DNA of 33,501 bases from Actinomycetota bacterium (lineage in GTDB: Bacteria > Actinomycetota > Actinomycetes > Streptosporangiales > Streptosporangiaceae): assembly GCA_003168255.1 (NCBI GenBank), contig PMSU01000068.1, forward strand, positions 1 through 33,501, in the 5' to 3' direction. Shown here one piece after another: positions 1 through 7,789 of this stretch. The notes beneath the pieces were generated by a model. That model saw nothing but the letters and a program-made list of their open reading frames with translations. It did no database searches and was not told where the DNA came from. Numbering within the stretch: position 1 is the stretch's first letter; each line of letters opens with the position of its first letter. The position numbers were made by a program, and so were the translations under genes.

Positions 1-33
1 GGTCGGCTGGCCCGGCCGGGATCGCGGGCGGGC

Positions 34-142
34 GGATCTGCGGCGTTGGCGGGTCGGCGCACGTGCGGCGATCGGATCTGCGGCGTTGGCGGGGTCGGCC
101 CACGTGCGGCGATCGGATCTGCGGCGTTAGCGGGTCGGCTGG
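34..142. repeat. tandem repeat, 40-41 bp unit, about 2.7 copies
   Basis: Copies begin at 34, 74 and 115, each opening with GGATCTGCGGCGTT. Unit one is 40 bp, unit two 41 bp, and the third is partial and runs into the 3' end of the minus-strand gene ending at 127. Copies one and two read GTTGGCG where copy three reads GTTAGCG. That single G-to-A difference creates the TAA stop (minus strand, 127-129) of the neighbouring gene. Seen directly; function unknown. Confidence 0.85.
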
Positions 143-1242
143 TCTGCCGCGCAGTCGCAGGCGGCCGGATCCGCGGCGGTATCCACCGCCGATCCCGCGC
201 CGGCGTCGCGGAACAGGCCCGAGCCGCCGGTCGCGCCGCAAAGCGCGTCCGCGGCCAGGATCATCGCCGCCGCCGTCCAGCTGCTTCGCTCGGCAGGGAA
301 GTGAGCCTGGTTGGCGAACTGCCAGCCGGTCCAGTACGCGCCATCGCCGTCTCGCAGGTGCTGGACCGCCGCGTACTGCTCAACGGCGGCAGACCGGTCG
401 CCGATCGCGTCGAGGGCGAGCACGAGCTCGCAGGTCTCCGCCCCGGTGACCCACGGCTGGTCGCTGACGCAGCGCACGCCCGCGCCAGGCTGGACGAACT
501 CGTCCCAGCGCGCGGCGAGCATGGCTGTGGCGGCGGCTCCCCGCACCGCGCCGCCGAGGACCGGGTAGTACCAGTCCATCGAGAACCTGCTCTTGTCCGC
601 GAACGCGTCGGGATGGGACGCGATCACGTGGGCCAGCTGATCGGCGGCGAGTTCCCACTCGGGCTGCTGATCGCCCATCTTCTCGGCGATGGCCAGCGCG
701 CAGCGCAGGCTCTGGTGGATGCTCGAGCAGCCGGTAAGCAGGGCGTACTTTGCCGGCTTGCCATCCGCGCCGCGCTCCCAGATGATCTCGCCGCGAGGGG
801 TGCGCAGGTCAAGCACGAACTCGATCGCCTTTCGGACCACCGGCCACATCGCGGCCGCGAACGCCTCGTCTCCGGTGACCTGTAGCTCGTGCCAGACGCC
901 GACCGCGACATAGGCCACCTGATTGCTCTCCGCGGCGGCGTCGGTGATCACCTGCCCGGACGTCTTCTTCGGCCATGAGCCGTCGGCGCGCTGTGTGGAA
1001 GCCAGCCACTGATAGGCGCGCCGCGCCGGCTTGGCCAGCCCGCAGGCGGACAGCGCCATCGCGCACTCCACGTGATTCCACGCGTCGGCGTGCCCGTCCG
1101 GCCAGCCGATGGCGCCGGTTGGCTGCTGCATAGCCGCCACGCTGTGCCCGGTGGCCAGTATCTGGTCGGCGGTGAGGACGCCGGGTACCTCGGGGATGCC
1201 AGCGTGGCGAAGCCCGTACCCGAGGCCATCACGCGGTGGCAT
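127..1242 (-). CDS. alpha/alpha-toroid (prenyltransferase/glucoamylase-like) protein
   Basis: A 371-residue protein that looks like an alpha/alpha-toroid enzyme or scaffold. A QRADGSWP segment resembles the QW motif of the prenyltransferase/squalene-cyclase family, while the middle (MWPVVRKAIEFVLD, then RGEIIWERG) resembles glucoamylase-like barrels. No DXDD or DCTAE cyclase motif is visible, so terpene cyclisation is not supported. I chose the ATG at 1242 because GGGAG sits 7-8 bases upstream; a start at 1272 would deepen the overlap. It overlaps the upstream methyltransferase by 14 bases, so the two are probably translationally coupled. The reaction is unknown; context suggests glycan or glycolipid metabolism. 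The stop codon lies inside a tandem repeat. Confidence 0.75.
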   Translation of the reverse strand: MPPRDGLGYGLRHAGIPEVPGVLTADQILATGHSVAAMQQPTGAIGWPDGHADAWNHVECAMALSACGLAKPARRAYQWLASTQRADGSWPKKTSGQVITDAAAESNQVAYVAVGVWHELQVTGDEAFAAAMWPVVRKAIEFVLDLRTPRGEIIWERGADGKPAKYALLTGCSSIHQSLRCALAIAEKMGDQQPEWELAADQLAHVIASHPDAFADKSRFSMDWYYPVLGGAVRGAAATAMLAARWDEFVQPGAGVRCVSDQPWVTGAETCELVLALDAIGDRSAAVEQYAAVQHLRDGDGAYWTGWQFANQAHFPAERSSWTAAAMILAADALCGATGGSGLFRDAGAGSAVDTAADPAACDCAADQPTR

Positions 1243-1984
1243 GCGCACGCTCCCGCTTGATGGGCACACCACCGCCGTTCGGCATAATCTTTGCCGCGTA
1301 AACCACGAGGCTCTTGCCGATCAGCGGGTTCAGCGCACGCTCGGCGAGCCTGGTGGCGGCCGGCCGCTTCATGATGTCCCAGACGAGCAGCCGGTGGTAG
1401 GCGCGGGCAAGCCGATGGTCGTCATCGTGCACACCGACGGCGCATTTCAGCCACCAGTATGGCGAGTGCAGCCCGTGCGCGTGATGATGCGGTCCGACGG
1501 ACAGGCCGGCCCGGCCAAGCTTTGCCTCGAGTTCCGGCCTGGTGTAAATGCGGACGTGGCCGCCGGGGACATTGTGGTAGTCATCAGACAGCGCCCAGCA
1601 GATCCGCTCCGGCAGCCAGCTTGGCACCGTCACCGCGGCGATGCCGCCCGGCCGCAGGACACGGGCGATCTCGTTCATCGCCTGCTGATCGCCCGGGATG
1701 TGCTCGAGAACCTCTGCCGCGATCACACGGTCGAAGCTGGCATCCGGAAATGGCATCGCCGTGGCGTCACCGGTCACGGTCCGCGCGGACGCCGCTGGCG
1801 GTGCCTCGCCGGCCTCGCGCATCGCCGCGAACATGGCGGTCACCTGGTCAAGCTCGTCCCGGTCACTGTCCAGCGCAACCACGTGCGCGCCGCGCCGCAG
1901 CGCCTCGAACGCGTGCCTGCCCGCGCCGCAGCCTAGGTCGAGCACGCGCGTTCCCTCGCTGACGGCAAGACGGCCGAAGTCCAC
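1229..1984 (-). CDS. class I SAM-dependent methyltransferase
   Basis: A 251-residue Rossmann-fold methyltransferase. Motif I (VLDLGCGAGRHAFEAL, about residues 15-30) and the acidic strand-2 end (VVALDSD) form the S-adenosylmethionine site; FDRVIAAEVLEHI is the post-II region typical of UbiE/Methyltransf_11 proteins. It starts at GTG (1984), two bases after the stop of the glycosyltransferase gene, so it is the second gene of a tight three-gene unit. The C-terminal third, with a histidine-containing stretch around GPHHHAHGLHSPYWW, may form the acceptor pocket. Its substrate is not evident; a sugar, lipid-linked glycan or isoprenoid are all possible given its neighbours. Confidence 0.87.
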   Translation of the reverse strand: MDFGRLAVSEGTRVLDLGCGAGRHAFEALRRGAHVVALDSDRDELDQVTAMFAAMREAGEAPPAASARTVTGDATAMPFPDASFDRVIAAEVLEHIPGDQQAMNEIARVLRPGGIAAVTVPSWLPERICWALSDDYHNVPGGHVRIYTRPELEAKLGRAGLSVGPHHHAHGLHSPYWWLKCAVGVHDDDHRLARAYHRLLVWDIMKRPAATRLAERALNPLIGKSLVVYAAKIMPNGGGVPIKRERAHATA

Positions 1985-1986
1985 GG

Positions 1987-3315
1987 TCAGCAGGGCCCGG
2001 CCCCCTTAGGCGCACCGATCGTCGCGCGGTACTGCGCGACCGTGGCGCGGGCGACCGCGGGCCAGGCGAATTGTTCCTGGACCCGTCGCAGCGCGGCGGC
2101 ACCGAGCCTTTCCCTCTCCTGCGGCTGGTCGAGCAGCCAGGCCAGGACGGCGGCGAGCTCGTCTGGATCGCCCGGCTCGACGAGCGTGGCCGCGTCCCCG
2201 GTCACCTCGGGCAGGGCACCGGTCCGCGAAGCCACCAGCGGTGTTCCCGAGGCCATGTGCTCTACGGCCGGAAGCGAGAACCCCTCGTACAGCGAGGGCA
2301 CGACCGCGATCTGCGCGCTGGCGAGCAGCTCGGCCAGCTCGACGTTGCCCATCCCGTGCATGAACCGCACCCGCTCGCCGAGCCCGAGTTCGCCCACCAG
2401 GCGATCGGTCGGGCCGCCCGGGGTGGGCTTGCTGACCACGATCAGCTGGTCGTCCGCGTTTTCGCGCTTGTCGGCGAGCGAGCGGAAGGCGCGCAGCAGC
2501 GTGGTCACGCCCTTCATCGGCGAGTCCGCGCTCGCCACCGCCACGATCCGGCCCGGCACCCGCGGCGAACTGCGCGGATGGAACAGCCGGGTGTCCACGC
2601 CGAGCGGGATCACGCGCACGTCGCCGGGGTCGGTGCCGAAGTCGCGGCAGATGTCCCGGCGGGAGGATTCGGAGACGGTCAGGATCGGGCCGGCCCGAGA
2701 GACCCGGCGGGCGACGCGTCCCTGCATTCGGACGAATCCGTACCAGCGGCGCTTGGACAGCCGGGAGAGGCCGCGGGCCGCCTGTAGCTCGATCCGCCGG
2801 TCCACGCTGACCGGGTGGTGGATGCTGGTGACCAGCGGCAGCCCGAGCCTGCCGATGCCGAGCAAGCCGTAGCCGAGCACCTGATTGTCATGCACGACGT
2901 CGAAGTCGTCGCGGCGCTCGCGAAGCGAGCGGAGCACCCGCAGGCTGAAGGTAAGCGGCTCGGGGAACGCGCCGGTCTTCATCGTCGCGACCTCGACCAC
3001 GTCGATCCAGTCGCGGTACTCGCCGAGCCGTGGCAGCCGGAACGGGTCCTCGTCGCGGTACAGGTCCAGGCTCGGAATCTCGCGCAGAACGGGGCCGGGC
3101 TCAAGTTCTGGGTAAGGCTGGCCGGAGAACACCTCGACGCTGTGGCCGAGCGCCGCGAGCTCGCGGCTGAGGTGCCTGACGTAGATACCCTGGCCGCCGC
3201 AGTGCGGCTTGCTCCGGTACGACAGCATCGCGATGCGGAGCGGGCTGTCCGCCACCGGTGTGCTTGTGCGTGGCGATGCAGCGCTCTGCGGCCCCCGGGC
3301 TCGCACGGTGGTCAC
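1987..3315 (-). CDS. GT4 family glycosyltransferase
   Basis: A 442-residue GT-B glycosyltransferase. The N-terminal Rossmann half begins RIAMLSYRSKPHCGGQGIYV (glycine-rich acceptor loop), and the C-terminal half carries the GT4 E-x7-E signature in YEGFSLPAVEHMASGTPLV, which binds the nucleotide-sugar. GT4 enzymes are usually retaining and transfer GDP- or UDP-sugars at the inner membrane face. I chose the GTG at 3315 (AGGAAAGG about 11 bases upstream); a longer frame to 3399 would run into the divergent promoter region. It heads the run GT4, methyltransferase, toroid protein, and it faces gmd, a maker of a GDP-deoxysugar precursor. Donor and acceptor cannot be read from sequence. Confidence 0.88.
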   Translation of the reverse strand: MTTVRARGPQSAASPRTSTPVADSPLRIAMLSYRSKPHCGGQGIYVRHLSRELAALGHSVEVFSGQPYPELEPGPVLREIPSLDLYRDEDPFRLPRLGEYRDWIDVVEVATMKTGAFPEPLTFSLRVLRSLRERRDDFDVVHDNQVLGYGLLGIGRLGLPLVTSIHHPVSVDRRIELQAARGLSRLSKRRWYGFVRMQGRVARRVSRAGPILTVSESSRRDICRDFGTDPGDVRVIPLGVDTRLFHPRSSPRVPGRIVAVASADSPMKGVTTLLRAFRSLADKRENADDQLIVVSKPTPGGPTDRLVGELGLGERVRFMHGMGNVELAELLASAQIAVVPSLYEGFSLPAVEHMASGTPLVASRTGALPEVTGDAATLVEPGDPDELAAVLAWLLDQPQERERLGAAALRRVQEQFAWPAVARATVAQYRATIGAPKGAGPC

Positions 3316-3397
3316 GCAGGTTTCGCCTTTCCTGGTCAGAAGCCGGATGTGCTGATCGAGGCCTGCCTGCGTGACCTCCCAGGCAGCGAACATTACC

Positions 3398-3414
3398 ACC
3401 GAGTATTACTCGGT
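3398..3414. promoter_or_regulatory. 17-bp perfect palindrome, operator-like, in the GT4/gmd divergent promoter region
   Basis: ACCGAGTA-T-TACTCGGT is an exact inverted repeat centred on 3406, between the divergent GT4 (start 3315) and gmd (start 3500). A TAATGT -10-like hexamer for the GT4 direction lies next to it (minus strand, 3390-3395). Position and symmetry suggest a dimeric repressor site that could control both arms. No regulator gene lies beside it. Confidence 0.5.
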
Positions 3415-3429
3415 CCCCTGGCGTCCCGC

Positions 3430-3458
3430 CCGACTGCCTGGTTCGGGCTGAGTAGGCT
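3430..3458 (+). promoter_or_regulatory. candidate gmd promoter
   Basis: CCGACT (3430-3435) and TAGGCT (3453-3458) are separated by 17 bases. The first shares the GAC core of the -35 consensus; the second fits TANNNT. It would give a leader of about 35 bases before the gmd start. Weak consensus match; inferred. Confidence 0.3.
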
Positions 3459-3499
3459 ACCGCGACGTGGGTTGATTCCGACGACTTGCGGAGGTTCCG

Positions 3500-4534
3500 C
3501 TGACCAGGCGTGCGCTGATCACCGGTATCACCGGGCAGGACGGCTCCTACCTTGCCGAGCACCTGCTCGGGCTTGGGCATGAAGTCTGGGGCCTGGTCCG
3601 GGGCCAATCGAACCCGCGGGTGTCGAAGGTGCGGCAGCAGCTTTCCGACGTTCGGCTGGTCCGCGGCGACCTTCTCGACCAGGGCAGCCTCATCTCCGCC
3701 GTCGAGCGGGTGCAGCCAGACGAGGTATACAACCTGGCCGCCATCTCCTACGTACCGATGTCCTGGTCGCAGGCGGAGCTCACCGGCGAGGTCACCGGCC
3801 TTGGCGTGCTCCGGGTGCTCGAGGCGATCCGGGTGTGCAGCGGGATCAGCGCGTCCAGGACGCCGGGGCGCGGGCAGATCAGGTTCTATCAGGCGTCCTC
3901 GTCGGAGATGTTCGGCCAGGTACGCGAATCACCGCAGACCGAAGGCACTGCGTTCCACCCGCGCAGCCCGTATGGCGTCGCCAAGGTCTACGGGCATTTC
4001 CTCACGCAGAATTACCGCGAGTCCTACGGCATGTACGCGGTGTCAGGGATCTTGTTCAACCACGAGTCGCCACGCCGGGGTGCGGAGTTCGTCAGCCGCA
4101 AGGTGTCCCTGGCCGCGGCCAAGATCAAGCTTGGCCTGGATCGCCAGCTGCGCCTTGGCAACCTGTCGGCCAGTCGCGACTGGGGGTTCGCGGGCGACTA
4201 TGTGCGCGCCATGCAGCTGATGCTGGTCCAGGAACAGCCCGAGGACTATGTGATCGGCACCGGCGTCACCCATACGGTGCAGTCGCTGGTCGAGCGGGCG
4301 TTCGAGGTGGCCGGGCTGAATTGGCGTGATCATGTGGTGTGCGACGCAGCGTTCATCCGGCCGGCCGAAGTCGATCAGCTGTGCGCCGATGCCTCGAAGG
4401 CGCGGCAGCGCCTTGGCTGGGAGCCCGCGACCAAGTTCGAGGATCTGGTCACGATGATGGTCGAGTCTGACCTGGAGCTGCTGTCAGCGCCGGGCGGTCT
4501 TGCGGATGATTCGTTCGGCCATGACGTGTGGTGA
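3500..4534 (+). CDS. gmd: GDP-mannose 4,6-dehydratase
   Basis: Converts GDP-D-mannose to GDP-4-keto-6-deoxymannose, precursor of GDP-rhamnose, fucose or perosamine. The 344-residue protein opens with an NADP-binding motif (LITGITGQDGSYLAEHLL, residues 6-23). It has an active-site Ser134 in QASSSEMFG (Thr132 in the E. coli enzyme), Glu136, and Tyr158/Lys162 in SPYGVAK. The frame is closed by TGA at 3473, and the only start-like codon before the nucleotide fold is CTG at 3500, preceded by GGAGG with a 5-base gap. A start at ATG 3620 would delete the cofactor motif. No reductase or epimerase for the next step lies here. Divergent from the GT4 unit, which may use the sugar. Confidence 0.93.
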   Translation: MTRRALITGITGQDGSYLAEHLLGLGHEVWGLVRGQSNPRVSKVRQQLSDVRLVRGDLLDQGSLISAVERVQPDEVYNLAAISYVPMSWSQAELTGEVTGLGVLRVLEAIRVCSGISASRTPGRGQIRFYQASSSEMFGQVRESPQTEGTAFHPRSPYGVAKVYGHFLTQNYRESYGMYAVSGILFNHESPRRGAEFVSRKVSLAAAKIKLGLDRQLRLGNLSASRDWGFAGDYVRAMQLMLVQEQPEDYVIGTGVTHTVQSLVERAFEVAGLNWRDHVVCDAAFIRPAEVDQLCADASKARQRLGWEPATKFEDLVTMMVESDLELLSAPGGLADDSFGHDVW

Positions 4535-4576
4535 CGACTGCCCGGGTTAGCTCACCGTGCTGCCGGCGCCGCCCGG

Positions 4577-5317
4577 TCAGCCCATTGCGCCGCCGACGAG
4601 ATGCCCGATCCCGAACGTGATCGCGGCAGCGACGGCGCCCAGTATCAGCTGGCGTGCCGCACCCTGGACGAACGGCCGCCCGGTCAGCCTGGACACGGCG
4701 CCGCCGCCGATGATGGCGGCAAGCGCGGCCAGGCCAAGCGCCAGGACCAGGTAAGAGGCGCCCACCAGGTAGGGAAACAGCGGAACGAGTGCGCCGATGG
4801 AGAACGAGACGAGCGAGGCCCCGGCCGCGGTCACCGGGGAGGGCAGGTCCTGCGGGTCCACCCCGAGTTCCTCGCGTACGTGCACGGACAGCGCGTGATC
4901 CGGGTTCCTGGAGATCTGTGCCGCGACCTCCCTGGCCACGGCGGCGTCAACGCCGCGGGCGCGGAACGTCGCCGCGAGTTCCCGCTGCTCCGCATCGGGG
5001 TTGTTCTCCAGTTCCAGCTTCTCTTTGTAGACCTCGGAGCCAACCAGTTCGTTCTGTGAGGAGACCGAGACGTACTCCCCGGCCGCCATGGAGCAGGCAC
5101 CGGCCGCGAGGCCGGCCAGGCCGGTGAGGATGACGAAGTGTGGCTGGGCGCCGCCGCCGCCCACCCCGGAGATCAGGGATACGTTGGTGACCAGGCCGTC
5201 CATGGCGCCGAAGACGGCGGGCCTGAGCCAGCCGCCCGATACGTCCCGGTGGTGGTGTCCGCGCACCTCGTGCTGGTGTCCGTGCGCCTCGGGCTTGGAG
5301 TTGCGTGCGGCGGTCAC
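4577..5317 (-). CDS. VIT family iron/manganese transporter
   Basis: A 246-residue integral membrane protein of the VIT1/CCC1 family, which moves Fe(II) or Mn(II) out of the cytosol. It has the usual five membrane segments: AVFGAMDGLVTNVSLISGV, then FVILTGLAGLAAGACSMAAG followed by the conserved GEYVSVSSQNE, a cytoplasmic metal-binding stretch rich in Glu/Asp, and three C-terminal segments. The N-terminus is histidine-rich (HGHQHEVRGHHH), a plausible extra metal ligand set. GTG at 5317 is preferred: AGGA lies just upstream and the length then matches the family. Convergent with gmd, 42 bases away. Regulation by metal is likely but no sensor gene is present. Confidence 0.88.
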   Translation of the reverse strand: MTAARNSKPEAHGHQHEVRGHHHRDVSGGWLRPAVFGAMDGLVTNVSLISGVGGGGAQPHFVILTGLAGLAAGACSMAAGEYVSVSSQNELVGSEVYKEKLELENNPDAEQRELAATFRARGVDAAVAREVAAQISRNPDHALSVHVREELGVDPQDLPSPVTAAGASLVSFSIGALVPLFPYLVGASYLVLALGLAALAAIIGGGAVSRLTGRPFVQGAARQLILGAVAAAITFGIGHLVGGAMG

Positions 5318-5515
5318 TGTGGATTCCTGGTCAACTCGGTCCTGGTCCTGGCCACGCGAATTGCCGGCGCACCGCCCCGTGCCCAGCTCACCTGGCAACG
5401 GTGCAGCCTAGCGCGCTATTCCCGATCCCCGGCGTAGCCCCAGGTCAGACGGCCAGACATCCAGTTCGCGGTCGTCGGCCCAGCGCCCGCCACCGCCCAG
5501 CCCCATGTCTGCGGT

Positions 5516-5565
5516 GATCGAAGTGAATCTACCCCCCACCGGTGGGGGGTAGATTCACTTCGATC
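5516..5565. repeat. 50-bp perfect palindrome with no loop
   Basis: Arms 5516-5540 and 5541-5565 are exact reverse complements; the centre reads TACCCCCCACCGGTGGGGGG and the flanks are AT-richer. It lies between divergent transcription units (VIT at 5317 and the ABC ATPase at 5934), so it is not at a convergent end where a bidirectional terminator is expected. The C-tract/G-tract core flanked by TA is reminiscent of operators of the CsoR/RcnR metal-sensor family. Alternatives are a terminator hairpin, the remnant of a mobile element, or an assembly artefact. Confidence 0.9.
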
Positions 5566-5933
5566 TTGAACGCATGCCGGGCAGGTGCGGTGTTTCCGGC
5601 TCGCGCCGCATCGCGGCCCGGCATTCACCACCGCAACGCCCCGGCCGCCCGCGATCACGCCCGCGATCACGCACGGGCCGCGACCTGCGTAACGAGTTCG
5701 CAACCACCCGTAGGCGTAACCTTGACACCCTCTCCATACTTCAAGAGCATGATGCGGATCATGGATGACGCCTGGGCAGAAGGCGGGTTGCCCGCGAGCG
5801 CGACGCGGGCGCCCTTGACGCAGCCCGTGAAATCAGGCTTCACCGCGGACATCCAGGGAACACACGAGTCGGACACCGGCGTTAAGTCCCGATTGTCGGC
5901 CGCAAAAGACGAGAAGACCAGAGAGGCCGCGCC
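5566..5933. other. intergenic leader region of the ABC importer operon
   Basis: No convincing gene is present; open frames here lack actinobacterial codon bias. It holds a short direct repeat (CCCGCGATCACG twice, near 5649-5672) and one consensus -35 hexamer TTGACA at 5722-5727 with only a weak -10 (GAGCAT, 5745-5750, 17-base spacer). That would leave a leader of about 180 bases before the TTG start at 5934. No known riboswitch was recognised. Confidence 0.4.
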
Positions 5934-7100
5934 TTGATCACCTTCGAGAGCGTGACGAAGCGGTACCCCGGGGGCACGGTCGCGGTGGACGAACTCGACC
6001 TGGAGGTCCCCGCCGGGCAGACCATGGTGCTCGTGGGTCCCAGCGGGTGCGGCAAGACCACGTCGCTCCGCATGATCAACAGGATGGTCGACCCATCCAG
6101 CGGCCGGATCCTGATCGACGGCAAGGACATCCAGCAGTCCAACCCGGCCATCCTGCGCCGTGGCATCGGCTACGTGATCCAGCAGGCGGGCCTGTTCCCG
6201 CACCGGACCATCGTGGACAACATCGCCACGGTGCCGCTGCTCACCGGGTGGACGAAGCAGAAGGCACGCGAACGCGCCCGCGAGCTGATGGACCTGGTGG
6301 GGCTGGACGCGCAAATGGCGCGCCGGTATCCGCACCAGCTATCCGGCGGCCAGCAGCAGCGGGTCGGCGTGGCGCGGGCGCTCGCCGCTGACCCGCCGGT
6401 GCTGCTGATGGACGAGCCGTTCAGCGCCGTCGACCCGATTGTCAGAGCCTCCCTGCAAGATGAGCTACTACGGCTACAGGCGGAGCTGCACAAGACCGTG
6501 GTCCTGGTCACCCACGACATCGAGGAGGCGATCAAGGTGGGCGACCAGGTGGCGATCTTCCGGCCCGGCGGCAAGCTGGTGCAGGTGGACACCCCGCAAC
6601 GGCTGCTTGCCGCGCCCATCGACAGCTACGTCGAGGACTTCCTCGGCTTCGATCGCGGCATCCGCAGGCTGTCCTTCCTCGCCGCGGACACCCTTGATCT
6701 TGACGTGGACGCGATCGTCGGCCAGGACGCCACGGCCGCGGCCGCGCTGGCTAAGGCACGGAAGGCCGGCGCGCACTGGCTCCTTGTTATTGATTCCGAA
6801 CGGCTGCCGCTCGGCTGGATCGCTGCCGGCGAACTTGACTCCACGCCGGCCGATACGAGGCTTGCCGATGTGCCGCTCACCAGCGATCACGGCCATACCT
6901 TCCGGGCGGACACTGATTCGCTGCGGGCCGCGCTGGACGCCACCGTCTTGTCCACCACCGGCCAGGCCGTCAGCGTGGACGATCACGGCCGCGTGGTCGG
7001 CGTGACCTCCTATGACAGGCTGCGGGCGGCGATCCAGAAGGCGGACGACGCGGCCCGGCAGGCCGCGGCTGCCGCGGCCGGGGGTGTACCGGCGGCATGA
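5934..7100 (+). CDS. quaternary-amine ABC transporter, ATP-binding subunit (ProV/OpuCA type)
   Basis: Energises uptake of glycine betaine, choline or related osmoprotectants. Of 388 residues, the first 235 or so are the ATPase: Walker A GPSGCGKTT (35-43), signature LSGGQ (136-140), Walker B VLLMDEP (156-162) and the switch histidine in LVTHDIEEA. A tandem CBS region follows (about 240-375), which in OpuA/OpuC-type ATPases senses ionic strength or nucleotides. The start is TTG at 5934 with GAGAGG seven bases upstream. Its stop overlaps the next start (ATGA), and the operon continues with two permeases and a binding protein. Substrate class is inferred from family; choline versus betaine cannot be told. 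Confidence 0.92.
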   Translation: MITFESVTKRYPGGTVAVDELDLEVPAGQTMVLVGPSGCGKTTSLRMINRMVDPSSGRILIDGKDIQQSNPAILRRGIGYVIQQAGLFPHRTIVDNIATVPLLTGWTKQKARERARELMDLVGLDAQMARRYPHQLSGGQQQRVGVARALAADPPVLLMDEPFSAVDPIVRASLQDELLRLQAELHKTVVLVTHDIEEAIKVGDQVAIFRPGGKLVQVDTPQRLLAAPIDSYVEDFLGFDRGIRRLSFLAADTLDLDVDAIVGQDATAAAALAKARKAGAHWLLVIDSERLPLGWIAAGELDSTPADTRLADVPLTSDHGHTFRADTDSLRAALDATVLSTTGQAVSVDDHGRVVGVTSYDRLRAAIQKADDAARQAAAAAAGGVPAA

Positions 7101-7789
7101 GCTGGGTCTTCGCCAACATCAGCATGCTGGCGCATCTAACCGGCCAGAACGCTTATCTCGCCCTGGTGCCGGTCCTGATCGGCCTGGTCATCTCGGTGCC
7201 GCTCGGGATCGTGTGCGCCCGCTGGAGCTGGCTGTACTCACCGGTACTCAGCATCACGAGCGTGCTGTACGCGCTTCCCGCGCTCGCGCTCTTCGTCGTC
7301 CTGATCGCTTACACCGGCCTGACCGATACGACGGTGATGATCCCGCTGACTGTCTACACGCTTGCCGTGCTCTTCCCGAGCGTGGTGGACGGGCTCCGGT
7401 CGGTTCCGGAGCCGGTCAGGCAGGCCGCGGTGGCGATGGGATTCGGTACCTGGCGGCGGCTGGCCTTTGTCGAGCTGCCGATCGCCACCCCGGTCGTGAT
7501 CGCCGGCCTGCGGATCGCGACCGTGTCGAGTATCAGCCTGGTCAGCGTCGGTGAACTGATCGGCATTGGCGGCCTGGGATACCTGTTTGAGGACGGGCAG
7601 CAGCGTGATTTCACCACCGAGATCGTCACCGGCATCGTCCTCATCATCGTCCTGGCGCTCGTCGCTGACACGGTGCTCGTACTTGCCCGCAGGTGGCTTA
7701 CGCCCTGGCAGCGCGGTGCCGGCGGGGATAGCCGGCTGCCCATCCTGCGCGCCACCCTGCGCGGGCGCCCCGGGGCAGGCTTGACATGA
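7097..7789 (+). CDS. quaternary-amine ABC transporter, permease subunit 1
   Basis: A 230-residue membrane permease of the ProW/OpuCB type with about five to six hydrophobic segments. The EAA-like loop reads VRQAAVAMGFGTWRRLAFVELPIA, the site that docks on the ATPase. The segment SVGELIGIGGLGYLFEDG is conserved in this family. Its ATG overlaps the ATPase stop by four bases, and its own stop overlaps the second permease start in the same way, so production of the subunits is probably coupled. It would form a heterodimeric channel with the next gene product. Confidence 0.91.
   Translation: MSWVFANISMLAHLTGQNAYLALVPVLIGLVISVPLGIVCARWSWLYSPVLSITSVLYALPALALFVVLIAYTGLTDTTVMIPLTVYTLAVLFPSVVDGLRSVPEPVRQAAVAMGFGTWRRLAFVELPIATPVVIAGLRIATVSSISLVSVGELIGIGGLGYLFEDGQQRDFTTEIVTGIVLIIVLALVADTVLVLARRWLTPWQRGAGGDSRLPILRATLRGRPGAGLT

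Noticed and set aside
34..142. CRISPR array
   Set aside because: Units are contiguous 40-41 bp tandem copies without unique spacers.
127..1242. Squalene-hopene or terpene cyclase
   Set aside because: No DXDD or DCTAE motif and too short; only a single QW-like motif is seen.
3101..3607. 168-residue minus-strand open frame across the GT4/gmd promoter region
   Set aside because: It overlaps both recognised genes out of frame and has no motif.
5566..5933. Riboswitch or sensory leader RNA for the osmoprotectant operon
   Set aside because: The region is long enough, but I see no conserved riboswitch core or convincing terminator/antiterminator pair.
5542..5937. 131-residue open frame in the gap before the ABC operon
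   Set aside because: No ribosome-binding site, no homology cue, runs through the palindrome, and overlaps the TTG start of the ATPase gene.
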